The notes beneath the pieces were generated by a model. The model was not told the origin of the DNA and made no database searches. It worked only from the letters and a program-made list of their open reading frames with translations. A stretch of DNA of 39,553 nucleotides, from positions 52,475 to 92,027 of the forward strand of contig DLKL01000018.1 of NCBI GenBank assembly GCA_002476495.1, in the 5' to 3' direction. The translations under genes and the position numbers were made by a program. Shown here in pieces: positions 1-7,327 of the stretch. The stretch's first letter is position 1. Every line of letters starts with the position of its first letter. Source of the DNA: Lachnospiraceae bacterium UBA7589. GTDB lineage: Bacteria; Bacillota; Clostridia; Lachnospirales; Lachnospiraceae.

Positions 1-252
1 AGCCACCTGCGGTTTCATTTGTGGTGCCATCTGTGGTGCCATCTGTGGAGCCACCTGCGGTTTCATCTGTGGAGCCATCTGTGGAGCCACCTGCGGTTTA
101 AACTGTGGTGTTACCTGTGGAGCCACCTGTGGAGCCATCTGTGGTTTCATTTGTGGTGCCATCTGTGGAGCCACCTGTGGAGCCATTTGTGGAGCCATCT
201 GTGGTTTCATTTGTGGTGCCATCTGTGGAGCCACCTGTGGAGCCATTTGTGG
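1..252 (-). repeat. In-frame 12-bp tandem repeat with 60-bp higher-order unit
   Basis: At least 21 copies of a 12-bp unit (plus-strand form about TGTGGAGCCATC) encode PQ[MV][AK] units at the 3' end of the DUF6382-like gene. The blocks at 121-180 and 181-240 differ at only two positions, so five units were copied together as a 60-bp block. The array runs off the window edge. Because the unit is a multiple of three, copy-number change would alter tail length without shifting frame. Confidence 0.95.
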
Positions 253-948
253 TGACATCTGTCCCATTTGAAATGCATTTTGTGCATTTTGCATGTTATT
301 TATAACACCCATTCTGTTAATCTTAATATTCTTTGGTGCTGTCTCACCACCTGCATTCATATTAGTAAGTCCGTTATCCTTGCTAATATATAATCCCATC
401 CTTTCTAAAGCAGTTCCAACCCATTCCTTCAACTTACTTACAGAAAAATCATCGGAATTAATTTGCGTAAGCATTGCCGCCACATAGTTATCCTTATCCA
501 CATCACTAAATCTCATATTAGAGATTACCTCACGGAAAAATGCAGGAATTTCCGCAAGTGGCATAACATCCTGCTTTATAGGTATAAGCACGCATTTAAC
601 AGCATAGGTTGATTTATCTACATATATGTAATCCGGGTTCTTAACAATATAGCTTACGGGTATGCCTTGAGTTCCTATTTCGAAAGCAGACAGCAGTCCA
701 TTTATAATACAAAAAACCTCTTTTTTAGACAAAATACTTTTATACAAAGCAGATAAATTTGTATCTTCATGAGCATATGCCGTAATACTTCTTTTCCCAT
801 CCACATCACTATATTCCATATGTATCACATTATCAAGATTAGATGCCTTGTCAGCAGCTCTGTCATCGTATACATCTGATGTTGCAAGATCGTATCTTAT
901 AGTATCTACATTATTTTGTTTTGAAACATTTAAATCAATCTTCTTCAT
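1..948 (-). CDS. DUF6382-like protein with Pro-Gln repeat tail (3' end cut by window)
   Basis: The frame opens at ATG 948-946 behind AGGGAGG and stays open to base 1, giving 316 codons; the end is outside the window. The first ~190 residues align by eye with the N-terminal part of the next gene upstream (shared pattern of an FFREVISNMRF-type helix followed by NYV..MLTQINSDDFS), which I place in the DUF6382 family. A short linker follows, then 21 visible four-residue units of the type PQM/V-A/K, starting near residue 233. The tail is rich in Pro, Gln and Met and is probably unstructured and extended. No membrane segment or signal peptide is visible, so it is probably cytoplasmic. It lies 57 bases after the DUF6382-FHA gene and is probably cotranscribed with it and mltG. 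Function is unknown; an adaptor role beside the FHA protein is inference. Confidence 0.85.
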   Translation of the reverse strand, partial: MKKIDLNVSKQNNVDTIRYDLATSDVYDDRAADKASNLDNVIHMEYSDVDGKRSITAYAHEDTNLSALYKSILSKKEVFCIINGLLSAFEIGTQGIPVSYIVKNPDYIYVDKSTYAVKCVLIPIKQDVMPLAEIPAFFREVISNMRFSDVDKDNYVAAMLTQINSDDFSVSKLKEWVGTALERMGLYISKDNGLTNMNAGGETAPKNIKINRMGVINNMQNAQNAFQMGQMSPQMAPQVAPQMAPQMKPQMAPQMAPQVAPQMAPQMKPQMAPQVAPQVTPQFKPQVAPQMAPQMKPQVAPQMAPQMAPQMKPQVA

Positions 949-1005
949 TGTAACCTCCCTGCATTAAGAACATTTCCCTAACATTGTTTAATGAAACATT
1001 TCTGT

Positions 1006-2532
1006 TTATCTGATTTTGAATAAAAACTCCTCGTCTCCCAATCGTATCATCGAATCATGAGTCAGTATCTCCTCTGTGCCTTCCTCAAGCTCTCTTCCGT
1101 TTACATATGTATGATTGGTGGATTTATTGTCCTTTATGTAGCATACTCCATCCTTTTGGATTATTATGGCGTGCTGTCTGCTAATTGCACCATTTCCATC
1201 CACTGTATAATCTACTCCCCTTGTTGCCTTGCCTATTTTGAATATAGCCTTTCCAAGCATTATTCTTTCTTCGGTATTAACTCTTATTAGATACGGAATT
1301 GCTTTAGGTGCATTGACAAGATTATTCCTGTGCACACCCTCCGGAGCGGTTTTGCTAAGTACAGAATTGCTCTTTGGAGCATCGCTCTTTTCAGCCATAT
1401 CAGCTGACGTATCCTCAGCCTTTTGAGCTTGCCCGTCATTTCCGGCTAATTCCGCTGTTTCCTCAAGCTCGGCTGCAGCACTTTGTATAAGGGCTGCTCT
1501 ATTTACCTTAACTACGTTTTTCTTGATAACCGGTGGTTTTCCATCCAATATCTTATCCAAATCCTCCAAAGTATTAATACTCTGACTACTTTTGTCTAAG
1601 GATTTTGCTGCCGGAACCTCACCCACAAGCTGCTTTATTTTATTCTTTATTACATCAACATCAGTCTCTTTCTGTTTAATAGCTGTCTTAAATTCCTGTT
1701 TCTCTGTTGGCAGGATATCATCTGTTCCGTTATTCTTATCAGCTTCGGCTCCGATGGTTTCTTTTTCGCTATGTCCGGCATTTTCTTTATTCTTTTCTTC
1801 TTCCGGTTCGCCCTCATCTTCATCATCACCGATTTCCGGCAGGGGAGTATCCTCTTTTTCATTCATGAAATCTGCAACCTTTCGTTCAGCAGCTTCGGTG
1901 TTTACATCCTCTGAGGCTATAACCTCAACTCCATCAGCTTCTATATCTGCTGCCGCTTCAAAGGAAATTCCCTCTTCCTCCATCAGTGCTTCAGACAATC
2001 CCATAAGTCCTCTTAAATTAAAATTATCTCCGTTAATATATGTAAGAAGCTTCCCAACATAGTTCAAATCCTCGTCAACATTATATCGCATGTTTGCCAG
2101 AAGCTGTCTGATAAAGCCCTTAAACTCCGTAGCAACACTTGCCTCGCTTTCTATCGGAAGACATATAAATTCCACATCCATAGTGTCCTCGTCTATATAT
2201 ATAAAGCTCTTATTCAAAATAAGATACGCAAGATGTATAGCCTGCTCCTTAAGAGAAATAAGATTTGCAGCCACGTTTCGCAATACCATAAGCACCTGTT
2301 TGCAATTAACCTCATTGCGAATAAATTCCTCTACGGATTTTTTGCCGGTTATATCGTAGGTAAGATAGTCGTAATCCTCATCCTCCTCATAAATCACCTC
2401 AACCAGCTCTTTAATCTGATTTTCTTCACAATAATCCAATACATCTTCATCAAGCTCGCACTCTTCACCCATGATATAGGTAAGATATCTTTCTTGGCCG
2501 ATATTTCTGGCTTTGAAATTAAATGCCCTCAT
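1006..2532 (-). CDS. DUF6382 and FHA domain protein
   Basis: A 508-residue soluble protein starting at ATG 2532 with AGGAGG nine bases upstream. Residues ~1-190 are a DUF6382-type domain related to the downstream gene and to the last gene of the Tad operon. Residues ~200-410 are an acidic, Glu/Lys/Asp-rich linker, probably disordered. Residues ~421-508 form an FHA domain, with SRQH at 451-454 and STNHTYVNG at 471-479, the usual phosphothreonine-binding loops. FHA domains bind phosphothreonine peptides, so the protein probably reads out Ser/Thr kinase signalling. It starts 18 bases after mltG and is probably in the same operon, hinting at a cell-envelope process. No kinase is in the window. 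The FHA call is firm; the DUF6382 call rests on pattern memory. Confidence 0.9.
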   Translation of the reverse strand: MRAFNFKARNIGQERYLTYIMGEECELDEDVLDYCEENQIKELVEVIYEEDEDYDYLTYDITGKKSVEEFIRNEVNCKQVLMVLRNVAANLISLKEQAIHLAYLILNKSFIYIDEDTMDVEFICLPIESEASVATEFKGFIRQLLANMRYNVDEDLNYVGKLLTYINGDNFNLRGLMGLSEALMEEEGISFEAAADIEADGVEVIASEDVNTEAAERKVADFMNEKEDTPLPEIGDDEDEGEPEEEKNKENAGHSEKETIGAEADKNNGTDDILPTEKQEFKTAIKQKETDVDVIKNKIKQLVGEVPAAKSLDKSSQSINTLEDLDKILDGKPPVIKKNVVKVNRAALIQSAAAELEETAELAGNDGQAQKAEDTSADMAEKSDAPKSNSVLSKTAPEGVHRNNLVNAPKAIPYLIRVNTEERIMLGKAIFKIGKATRGVDYTVDGNGAISRQHAIIIQKDGVCYIKDNKSTNHTYVNGRELEEGTEEILTHDSMIRLGDEEFLFKIR

Positions 2533-2550
2533 TCACAAATCCCTCCTAAG

Positions 2551-3657
2551 TTAGTTTTCTTCACCGGAAACACCATTCGGACCACCTATAATCTGAGTGT
2601 CCACGTGTTCCTGATATGTCTCTGTAAATATATGAGTTCCCTTCTCTTCATCATCCACATGATAATAATAATAGTTATGCTCCTCCGGATAGAGTACCGC
2701 CTCTATACATGCCTTACCCGGATTACATATAGGTCCAACAGGAAGCCCGGAATATTTGTATGTGTTGTAAGGAGAATCTAATTCCAAATCCTCATACAGC
2801 ACCTGTGATTTATCGTACATGCCATCGGTAAGTGGGTACAAAACCGTAGGGCACATCTGTAAAGGCATATCTATAGCGAGTCTGTTCTTCATTACTCCTG
2901 CTATTATTGGTCTTTCCTCATCAACCTTAGCTTCTCTTTCAACAATGGATGCCATTGTAATGACTTCATAGGAGTTATATCCAAGCTCAGTTGCCCTGTC
3001 CTCCAGTTCTCCCGCATAATTGTTAATAAATGTCTGAAGCATCCAGTCAACAAGGGATTGTGCTGTTGTTGTTTCATAGATATCATAGGTTGCAGGGAAC
3101 AAATATCCTTGCAGCTTATATTTTACCTTTGCTCCATCCGGTACATCTGCCAGATATATAAAATCCGACTTGGTTACAGACTGTACGGCATCAAGAAATT
3201 CCTTCTTTGTGCATATACCCTGTTCCTCACACCTTGCCGCAATCATTTCCACTGTATATCCCTCAGGGACAACCAGCTTATCTATCGGCTCGTCATATTC
3301 TACAACAGGACACATAATTTCCATCATCTTTAATGTATTCATACCTGTGTTAAGAGTATATGTTCCTGCCTTAAGCTTTCCCTTATATTCCGAATTCTGC
3401 AGTCTTTTTACAAAAGCTCTTTCATACTTTATAAGGCCGGCTTCCTTAAGTATTGAGGCTATCTGTTTAACAGAAGCACCGTCCGGTATAACAACCGTAA
3501 CATTTTCACCTTCATAGCTGTAGGTTCCCTGATATTCTTCCATGTAATCATCGTATAACCCTTTTACATAATTTTTAACCATAATTGTCAGTGCAAAAAC
3601 GGCTATAACAAGAATAATTGCCTTTACAATTTTTATATTTCTATTTATTTTTTCCAT
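2551..3657 (-). CDS. mltG: Endolytic murein transglycosylase MltG (YceG-like)
   Basis: A 368-residue membrane-anchored enzyme that cleaves nascent peptidoglycan glycan strands on the outer face of the membrane and so helps terminate polymerisation. One membrane segment lies at residues ~11-28 after a basic N-terminus. A LysM-like subdomain follows (residues ~52-110), then the YceG catalytic domain. The motif TMASIVEREA places the catalytic Glu at residue 240; the C-terminal hallmarks SPYNTYKYSGLPVGPICNPG and the Tyr-rich FxxYHxDD-like stretch are present. Length matches the family. ATG 3657 follows GAGG by five bases. It appears to be the first gene of a unit with the DUF6382-FHA gene. Its promoter region is shared, back to back, with the cyclophilin gene. 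Confidence 0.95.
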   Translation of the reverse strand: MEKINRNIKIVKAIILVIAVFALTIMVKNYVKGLYDDYMEEYQGTYSYEGENVTVVIPDGASVKQIASILKEAGLIKYERAFVKRLQNSEYKGKLKAGTYTLNTGMNTLKMMEIMCPVVEYDEPIDKLVVPEGYTVEMIAARCEEQGICTKKEFLDAVQSVTKSDFIYLADVPDGAKVKYKLQGYLFPATYDIYETTTAQSLVDWMLQTFINNYAGELEDRATELGYNSYEVITMASIVEREAKVDEERPIIAGVMKNRLAIDMPLQMCPTVLYPLTDGMYDKSQVLYEDLELDSPYNTYKYSGLPVGPICNPGKACIEAVLYPEEHNYYYYHVDDEEKGTHIFTETYQEHVDTQIIGGPNGVSGEEN

Positions 3658-3704
3658 ATTAACCTCTTTGTTTTAGTTTACATAATATCTATCAAATTAC
3701 ATAC

Positions 3705-3733
3705 TTGCAGTAATTTTACAATAATGTTATTAT
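3705..3733 (+). promoter_or_regulatory. Sigma-A type promoter of the cyclophilin gene
   Basis: A -35 box TTGCAG (3705-3710), a 17-base spacer and a -10 box TATTAT (3728-3733) lie 42 bases before the TTG start. Spacing is ideal and the -10 matches consensus at five of six bases. The same 110-base gap must also hold the mltG promoter on the other strand, where only a weak CTGCAA/TATTAT pair is visible. Confidence 0.6.
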
Positions 3734-3775
3734 AGTACCATCTTTTTTAAAAAATATCAAGAAAGGATGATAATT

Positions 3776-4294
3776 TTGGCAAATCCAATAGTTACAATGA
3801 CAATGGACAGTGGGGATGTAATGAAATTTGAGCTTTATCCCGACATTGCACCTAACACTGTCAACAATTTTATATCACTTATTAATAAAGGCTTTTATAA
3901 TGGTTTAATATTTCACAGAGTAATAGAAGGCTTTATGATTCAGGGTGGCTGCCCTGACGGAACAGGCATGGGAGGTCCGGGTTACTCAATTAAGGGCGAA
4001 TTCTCCCAGAATGGCTTTGCAAATGATTTAAAACATGAACCGGGTGTTCTTTCCATGGCCCGCTCTATGATGCCAAATTCCGCAGGCTCCCAGTTCTTTA
4101 TCATGCACAAGACCTCACCACATCTTGATGGTTCCTATGCTGCTTTCGGAAAAATCACAGAAGGTATGGAGGTTGTCGATAAAATTGCCACCTGCCCAAC
4201 CGGATGGGGAGACAGGCCTCTTGAGGATCAAAAAATCAAATCCGTAACTGTTGACACACTGGGGATTGATTATCCCGAACCGGAAAAATATTAG
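3776..4294 (+). CDS. Peptidyl-prolyl cis-trans isomerase, cyclophilin type
   Basis: A small cytoplasmic cyclophilin of 172 residues that isomerises prolyl bonds during protein folding. Visible hallmarks are FHRVIEGFMIQGGCPDGTGMGGPGY (split by the active-site Arg-Val and the Gln-Gly-Gly loop), SMARSMMPNSAGSQFFI and the substrate-pocket segment HLDGSYAAFGKI. I choose TTG 3776 over the in-frame ATG at 3767: GAAAGG (3761-3766) touches that ATG with no spacer but lies nine bases before the TTG, and translation from TTG gives MANPIVTM, the usual N-terminus of relatives. The longer reading would add MII. There is no signal peptide. It is monocistronic, with its own promoter and a hairpin terminator. 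Length fits the single-domain family. Confidence 0.95.
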   Translation: MANPIVTMTMDSGDVMKFELYPDIAPNTVNNFISLINKGFYNGLIFHRVIEGFMIQGGCPDGTGMGGPGYSIKGEFSQNGFANDLKHEPGVLSMARSMMPNSAGSQFFIMHKTSPHLDGSYAAFGKITEGMEVVDKIATCPTGWGDRPLEDQKIKSVTVDTLGIDYPEPEKY

Positions 4295-4331
4295 TTTTAT
4301 CATGTATTTCAGAATATATATGCCTTAACAT

Positions 4332-4377
4332 AGGAAAGGGGCTGTTCAAATTGACAGCCCTTTCCTTATCTTATTTA
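4332..4377 (+). terminator. Intrinsic terminator after the cyclophilin gene
   Basis: Arms AGGAAAGGGGCTGT (4332-4345) and ACAGCCCTTTCCT (4354-4366) pair with a single bulged G, followed by a T-rich run (TATCTTATTTATT). It lies 38 bases after the stop codon. The opposing transketolase unit ends at 4481, so the hairpin could also help stop transcripts from that side. Confidence 0.6.
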
Positions 4378-4450
4378 TTACGTTTCATTAGTTGTTCAGA
4401 CATATCATTACATTCGGTTTCGCAATGACAGTCATAAAATATTTTTGATA

Positions 4451-4467
4451 TTCCCCGGAAAGGGGAA
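4451..4467 (-). terminator. Possible hairpin terminator of the transketolase unit
   Basis: TTCCCC and GGGGAA (4451-4456 and 4462-4467) form a compact six-bp hairpin 14 bases after the stop of the C-terminal transketolase gene on the minus strand. The downstream minus-strand sequence is only moderately T-rich (TATCAAAAATATTTT), so termination here is uncertain. Confidence 0.35.
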
Positions 4468-4480
4468 TTATGCTTTATAT

Positions 4481-5416
4481 TTACATATTATTCTTAATCT
4501 GGTTGTATATTCCCTCAGCATCCAGCTCGTACTTGTGTAACAAATCCTTTGCCGGACCTGATTCACCAAACACATCTCTGATACCAAGTTTCGTAACCTT
4601 TACAGGGTAATTTTCACAAAGGCAATCAGCTATTGCACTTCCAAGTCCTCCGATAATTGAATGTTCCTCAACCGTAAATACTCTGCCTGTCTTCTTAGCT
4701 GCCTCTATTACAAGCTTTTCATCTAACGGCTTGATAGTGTGGATATTAATAACCTGTGCGTCTATTCCATCCTTTGCAAGCTTCTCTGCAGCCTCAAGGG
4801 ATTCAGCCACTTCAAGACCGGTTGCTATAATTGTGATATCTTTTCCCTTTCTTAGCTCAACGCCCTTTCCAATCTCAAAGCTATATGTTGATTCATCATT
4901 AATAACAGGTACTGCCAGTCTTCCAAATCTGAGATAGCATGGACCACAATATTCAAATGCCGCTTTTACAGCTGCCCTTGCTTCAACATCATCACAAGGA
5001 TTAATTATTACCATACCCGGTATGGTTCTCATAAGTGCAATGTCTTCATTACATTGATGGGTTGCTCCATCCTCTCCTACAGAAATACCCGCATGGGTTG
5101 CCCCAATTTTAACATTCAAATGTGGATATCCAATAGAATTACGAACCTGCTCATACGCACGTCCTGCAGCAAACATAGCAAAGGAGCTCATAAACGGTAC
5201 ATACCCTGCAGTAGACATACCTGCCGCGATTCCTGTCATATTACATTCAGCAATTCCACAATCTATGTGTCTCTTCGGAAAAGCATTCTTAAATATTCCG
5301 GTTTTTGTGGCAGCTGCCAGGTCAGCATCAAGCACTACAAGATTCTCATGCTCTCTTCCAAGTTCTACCAATGCATTACCATAGCTGTCTCTTGTTGCAA
5401 TCTTATCTCCTAACAT
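4481..5416 (-). CDS. Transketolase, C-terminal subunit
   Basis: A 311-residue protein with the pyrimidine-binding and C-terminal domains of transketolase. It works with the N-terminal subunit encoded just upstream to move two-carbon ketol groups between sugar phosphates in the pentose phosphate pathway, in the cytoplasm, using thiamine diphosphate. The segment GIAECNMTGIAAGM holds the conserved Glu (residue 57) that activates the cofactor. The GATHAGISVGEDGATHQ stretch and the late TIKPLD segment are also typical. The start ATG lies inside the end of the upstream gene with a seven-base overlap, so the two subunits are probably translationally coupled. Split transketolases of this form are common in Clostridia and Archaea. 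A transaldolase or DXP synthase identity is unlikely given the lengths. Confidence 0.94.
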   Translation of the reverse strand: MLGDKIATRDSYGNALVELGREHENLVVLDADLAAATKTGIFKNAFPKRHIDCGIAECNMTGIAAGMSTAGYVPFMSSFAMFAAGRAYEQVRNSIGYPHLNVKIGATHAGISVGEDGATHQCNEDIALMRTIPGMVIINPCDDVEARAAVKAAFEYCGPCYLRFGRLAVPVINDESTYSFEIGKGVELRKGKDITIIATGLEVAESLEAAEKLAKDGIDAQVINIHTIKPLDEKLVIEAAKKTGRVFTVEEHSIIGGLGSAIADCLCENYPVKVTKLGIRDVFGESGPAKDLLHKYELDAEGIYNQIKNNM

Positions 5417-6240
5417 AATGCGTCACCTGCCTTTCCAAGCTCTTCAAGGGCAATAGCCAGTTCTTCATCATTAGGAGCTTTACCATGCCATCCCGCCTTA
5501 TCCTCCATAAACGATACACCCTTACCCTTTATGGTATGAGCTATTATAGCTGTAGGCATACCCTTTGTTTTCTTCGCCTCCTTGAAGGCTCTGTCTATGT
5601 CATCAAAATCATTTCCGTCTATGTTGATTACATGAAAATTAAATGCCTTAAATTTTTCGTCAATAGGGTAAGGTGAGCATACCTCCTCAACTGTACCGTC
5701 AATCTGAAGATTGTTATTATCTACAATTACAAGGAGATTGTCCAGCTTTCTGTGTCCGGCAAACATTGCAGCTTCCCAGATTTGTCCCTCCTGAATCTCT
5801 CCATCACCACAAAGACAGTAGGTACGATAGTTTCTCCCGGACATTTTTCCTGCCAGAGCCATTCCAACTGCTGCTGACAGTCCTTGTCCGAGGGAACCCG
5901 AGGACATATCGACTCCCGGAATATGCTTCATATCAGGATGTCCTTGCAAAATAGAACCTATATGCCTTAAATTCTTCAATTCCCCCACAGGGAAAAATCC
6001 CTTAAGGGCAAGTGCCGAATATAAGCCGGGTGCAGTATGTCCCTTTGAAAGCACAAACCGATCCCTGTTCTCGCTTTCCGGGTTAGCCGGATCTACATTA
6101 AGCTCCTCAAAATACAGATACGAAAATATATCCGCAGCAGATAAAGAACCTCCCGGATGACCGGCTTTTGCACTGTGAATTGATGTAACAATACCCTTAC
6201 GAATCTCTACAGCTTTTTTCTGGAGTTCTAATTTGTTCAT
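5410..6240 (-). CDS. Transketolase, N-terminal subunit
   Basis: A 276-residue subunit carrying the diphosphate-binding domain. The motif GDGEIQEGQ begins at residue 145 and NNN lies at 175-177, forming the GDG-x(n)-NN thiamine diphosphate and magnesium site. SIHSAKAGHPGGSLS near residue 20 and SKGHTAPGLY at 65 are transketolase hallmarks. It pairs with the C-terminal subunit whose start overlaps its last seven bases. The ATG at 6240 follows AAAGGACATAGGCGAT, with AAGGA 11 bases upstream. A good promoter and a perfect 14-bp palindrome lie upstream, suggesting regulated expression. Together the two chains make up the length of one normal transketolase. Confidence 0.94.
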   Translation of the reverse strand: MNKLELQKKAVEIRKGIVTSIHSAKAGHPGGSLSAADIFSYLYFEELNVDPANPESENRDRFVLSKGHTAPGLYSALALKGFFPVGELKNLRHIGSILQGHPDMKHIPGVDMSSGSLGQGLSAAVGMALAGKMSGRNYRTYCLCGDGEIQEGQIWEAAMFAGHRKLDNLLVIVDNNNLQIDGTVEEVCSPYPIDEKFKAFNFHVINIDGNDFDDIDRAFKEAKKTKGMPTAIIAHTIKGKGVSFMEDKAGWHGKAPNDEELAIALEELGKAGDALC

Positions 6241-6269
6241 ATCGCCTATGTCCTTTCATAAAGAATTCT

Positions 6270-6283
6270 AATTAACGTTAATT
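6270..6283. promoter_or_regulatory. Palindromic candidate operator before split transketolase
   Basis: AATTAACGTTAATT is a perfect 14-bp palindrome, placed about +6 to +19 from the predicted transcript start of the transketolase unit, a classic repressor position. A second inverted repeat, GATTATC-GCAA-GATAATC (6315-6332), overlaps the -35 box. The binding protein is unknown, and AT-rich palindromes can arise by chance. Confidence 0.4.
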
Positions 6284-6295
6284 CAGGTCAACGCC

Positions 6296-6325
6296 ATTAT
6301 ACTACAGTTTATCCGATTATCGCAA
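6296..6325 (-). promoter_or_regulatory. Sigma-A type promoter of the transketolase unit
   Basis: On the minus strand, TTGCGA (plus 6320-6325), an 18-base spacer and a perfect TATAAT (plus 6296-6301) precede the start codon by about 55 bases. Confidence 0.6.
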
Positions 6326-6384
6326 GATAATCCTTTTTCATATTTCACTGACTTTTTTATACAAATTTTTCCTGCCTATACCCA

Positions 6385-7164
6385 CTAAGGCCCCTGATTT
6401 TTTTCATCTTCACCTACTTCGGTCTTTGTTTCCTCACCTGACTGAGCTTCGGTCTCTGTTTCCTCGCCTGACTGAGCTTCGGTCTCTGCCTCTTCTTCAG
6501 CACCTGCTTCCGTCTCAGCGGCATCCTGTTTTGTCTGTTCAAGGTATGGTTTAAAGCATCTTGACATTAAGAATGCAAAAACAAAGCCAAGAATTCCGAA
6601 GCCAATAAAGGCAAATACAATAAGCGCAAGAATTGTATAATAGTAAAATGCCCAAACAACCACAGCTATTATCACAGCCATTATTATCGTATTAGGAAAA
6701 TATTTTATTGATAGCAGGAAAGCATTTCTAAATTGCACTTTTACATTATTGTCAAATTTTGCCTGTAGTGGAAAAACATACATAATTATCATAACTGCCA
6801 ATGACAGCATTACAACACTTATCACTATCATGGGTCTTGCCATTCCTGTTCCGTATTCTTTCCACTGGCTGACCCAGAACCATACATCTACACCGAGTAC
6901 TGTAAGAACCACCACAGATATTAACCATATTATGGTCGATTGTTTAAAATTCTCCTTAAAGCTTTTTAAGAAAAATTTGAATACATATCCATCTTCAATA
7001 CTCATACTTTTCATGGCTGTATAATATAACGCTGTTACAGATGCTCCAATTGTAAATATAGGCAACGAAAACAACGTAAACACAAGGGACAATATAATAA
7101 CATCCCCTAATCTGTTTAACAATCTAATCAATGGGTTATCATAATTAAATCCATCTACTGACAT
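6385..7164 (-). CDS. YesL/DUF624-like membrane protein with acidic repeat tail
   Basis: A 259-residue integral membrane protein with about five hydrophobic segments (near residues 20-50, 76-96, 107-127, 148-175, 178-200). The early motif NRLGDVIILSLVFTLFSLPIFTIGAS and the following ALYYTAMK are typical of the YesL/DUF624 family, often found beside carbohydrate uptake genes; its molecular function is not settled. The C-terminal ~45 residues are Glu/Thr-rich and repetitive (EAQSGEETET units), unusual for the family and likely disordered in the cytoplasm. The start ATG 7164 follows GGGAGTG. It has its own promoter and no partner genes on the same strand, so there is no transport context. Family assignment is from pattern; role unknown. 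Confidence 0.75.
   Translation of the reverse strand: MSVDGFNYDNPLIRLLNRLGDVIILSLVFTLFSLPIFTIGASVTALYYTAMKSMSIEDGYVFKFFLKSFKENFKQSTIIWLISVVVLTVLGVDVWFWVSQWKEYGTGMARPMIVISVVMLSLAVMIIMYVFPLQAKFDNNVKVQFRNAFLLSIKYFPNTIIMAVIIAVVVWAFYYYTILALIVFAFIGFGILGFVFAFLMSRCFKPYLEQTKQDAAETEAGAEEEAETEAQSGEETETEAQSGEETKTEVGEDEKNQGP
6421..6510 (-). repeat. 30-bp in-frame tandem repeat in the YesL-like tail
   Basis: The blocks 6421-6450 and 6451-6480 differ at two bases; 6481-6510 is a diverged third copy. Each encodes a ten-residue acidic unit (QSGEETETEA-like). Confidence 0.85.
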
Positions 7165-7220
7165 TTTTTCACTCCCGACAATATTTTAATTAAATGATAT
7201 TAGTATAATACCAAAAGATG

Positions 7221-7249
7221 ATTATATCACCATTTTGCAGCATTTACAA
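7221..7249 (-). promoter_or_regulatory. Sigma-A type promoter of the YesL-like gene
   Basis: On the minus strand TTGTAA (plus 7244-7249) and a perfect TATAAT (plus 7221-7226) are separated by exactly 17 bases, about 57 bases before the ATG. It is divergent from the lysA promoter, whose -35 box starts 19 bases away. Confidence 0.6.
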
Positions 7250-7267
7250 TTTTTTTTAAAATACATA

Positions 7268-7296
7268 TTGACAAACACTTAAATCAACAATAAATT
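7268..7296 (+). promoter_or_regulatory. Sigma-A type promoter of lysA
   Basis: A consensus -35 TTGACA (7268-7273), a 17-base spacer and TAAATT (7291-7296) lie 31 bases before the ATG. AGGAGG at 7314-7319 is the ribosome binding site. The leader is far too short for a lysine riboswitch. Confidence 0.65.
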
Positions 7297-7327
7297 AAAG
7301 TAATAATTATACTAGGAGGTTTCTACA

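Noticed and set aside
19..305. Plus-strand open frames with WCHLWSHL or VEPPVEP repeats
   Set aside because: They are antisense shadows of the Pro-Gln tail; the minus-strand frame continues into a DUF6382-type domain and has a ribosome binding site.
1592..2062. Long plus-strand open frame of 156 codons, Ser-rich
   Set aside because: Antisense to the acidic linker of the DUF6382-FHA gene, with no ribosome site and no family resemblance.
3767..3769. ATG start for the cyclophilin gene
   Set aside because: The ribosome site touches it with no spacer; the TTG nine bases on is correctly spaced and gives the family's normal N-terminus.
7165..7327. Lysine riboswitch before lysA
   Set aside because: The leader from the promoter to the start is only about 30 bases.
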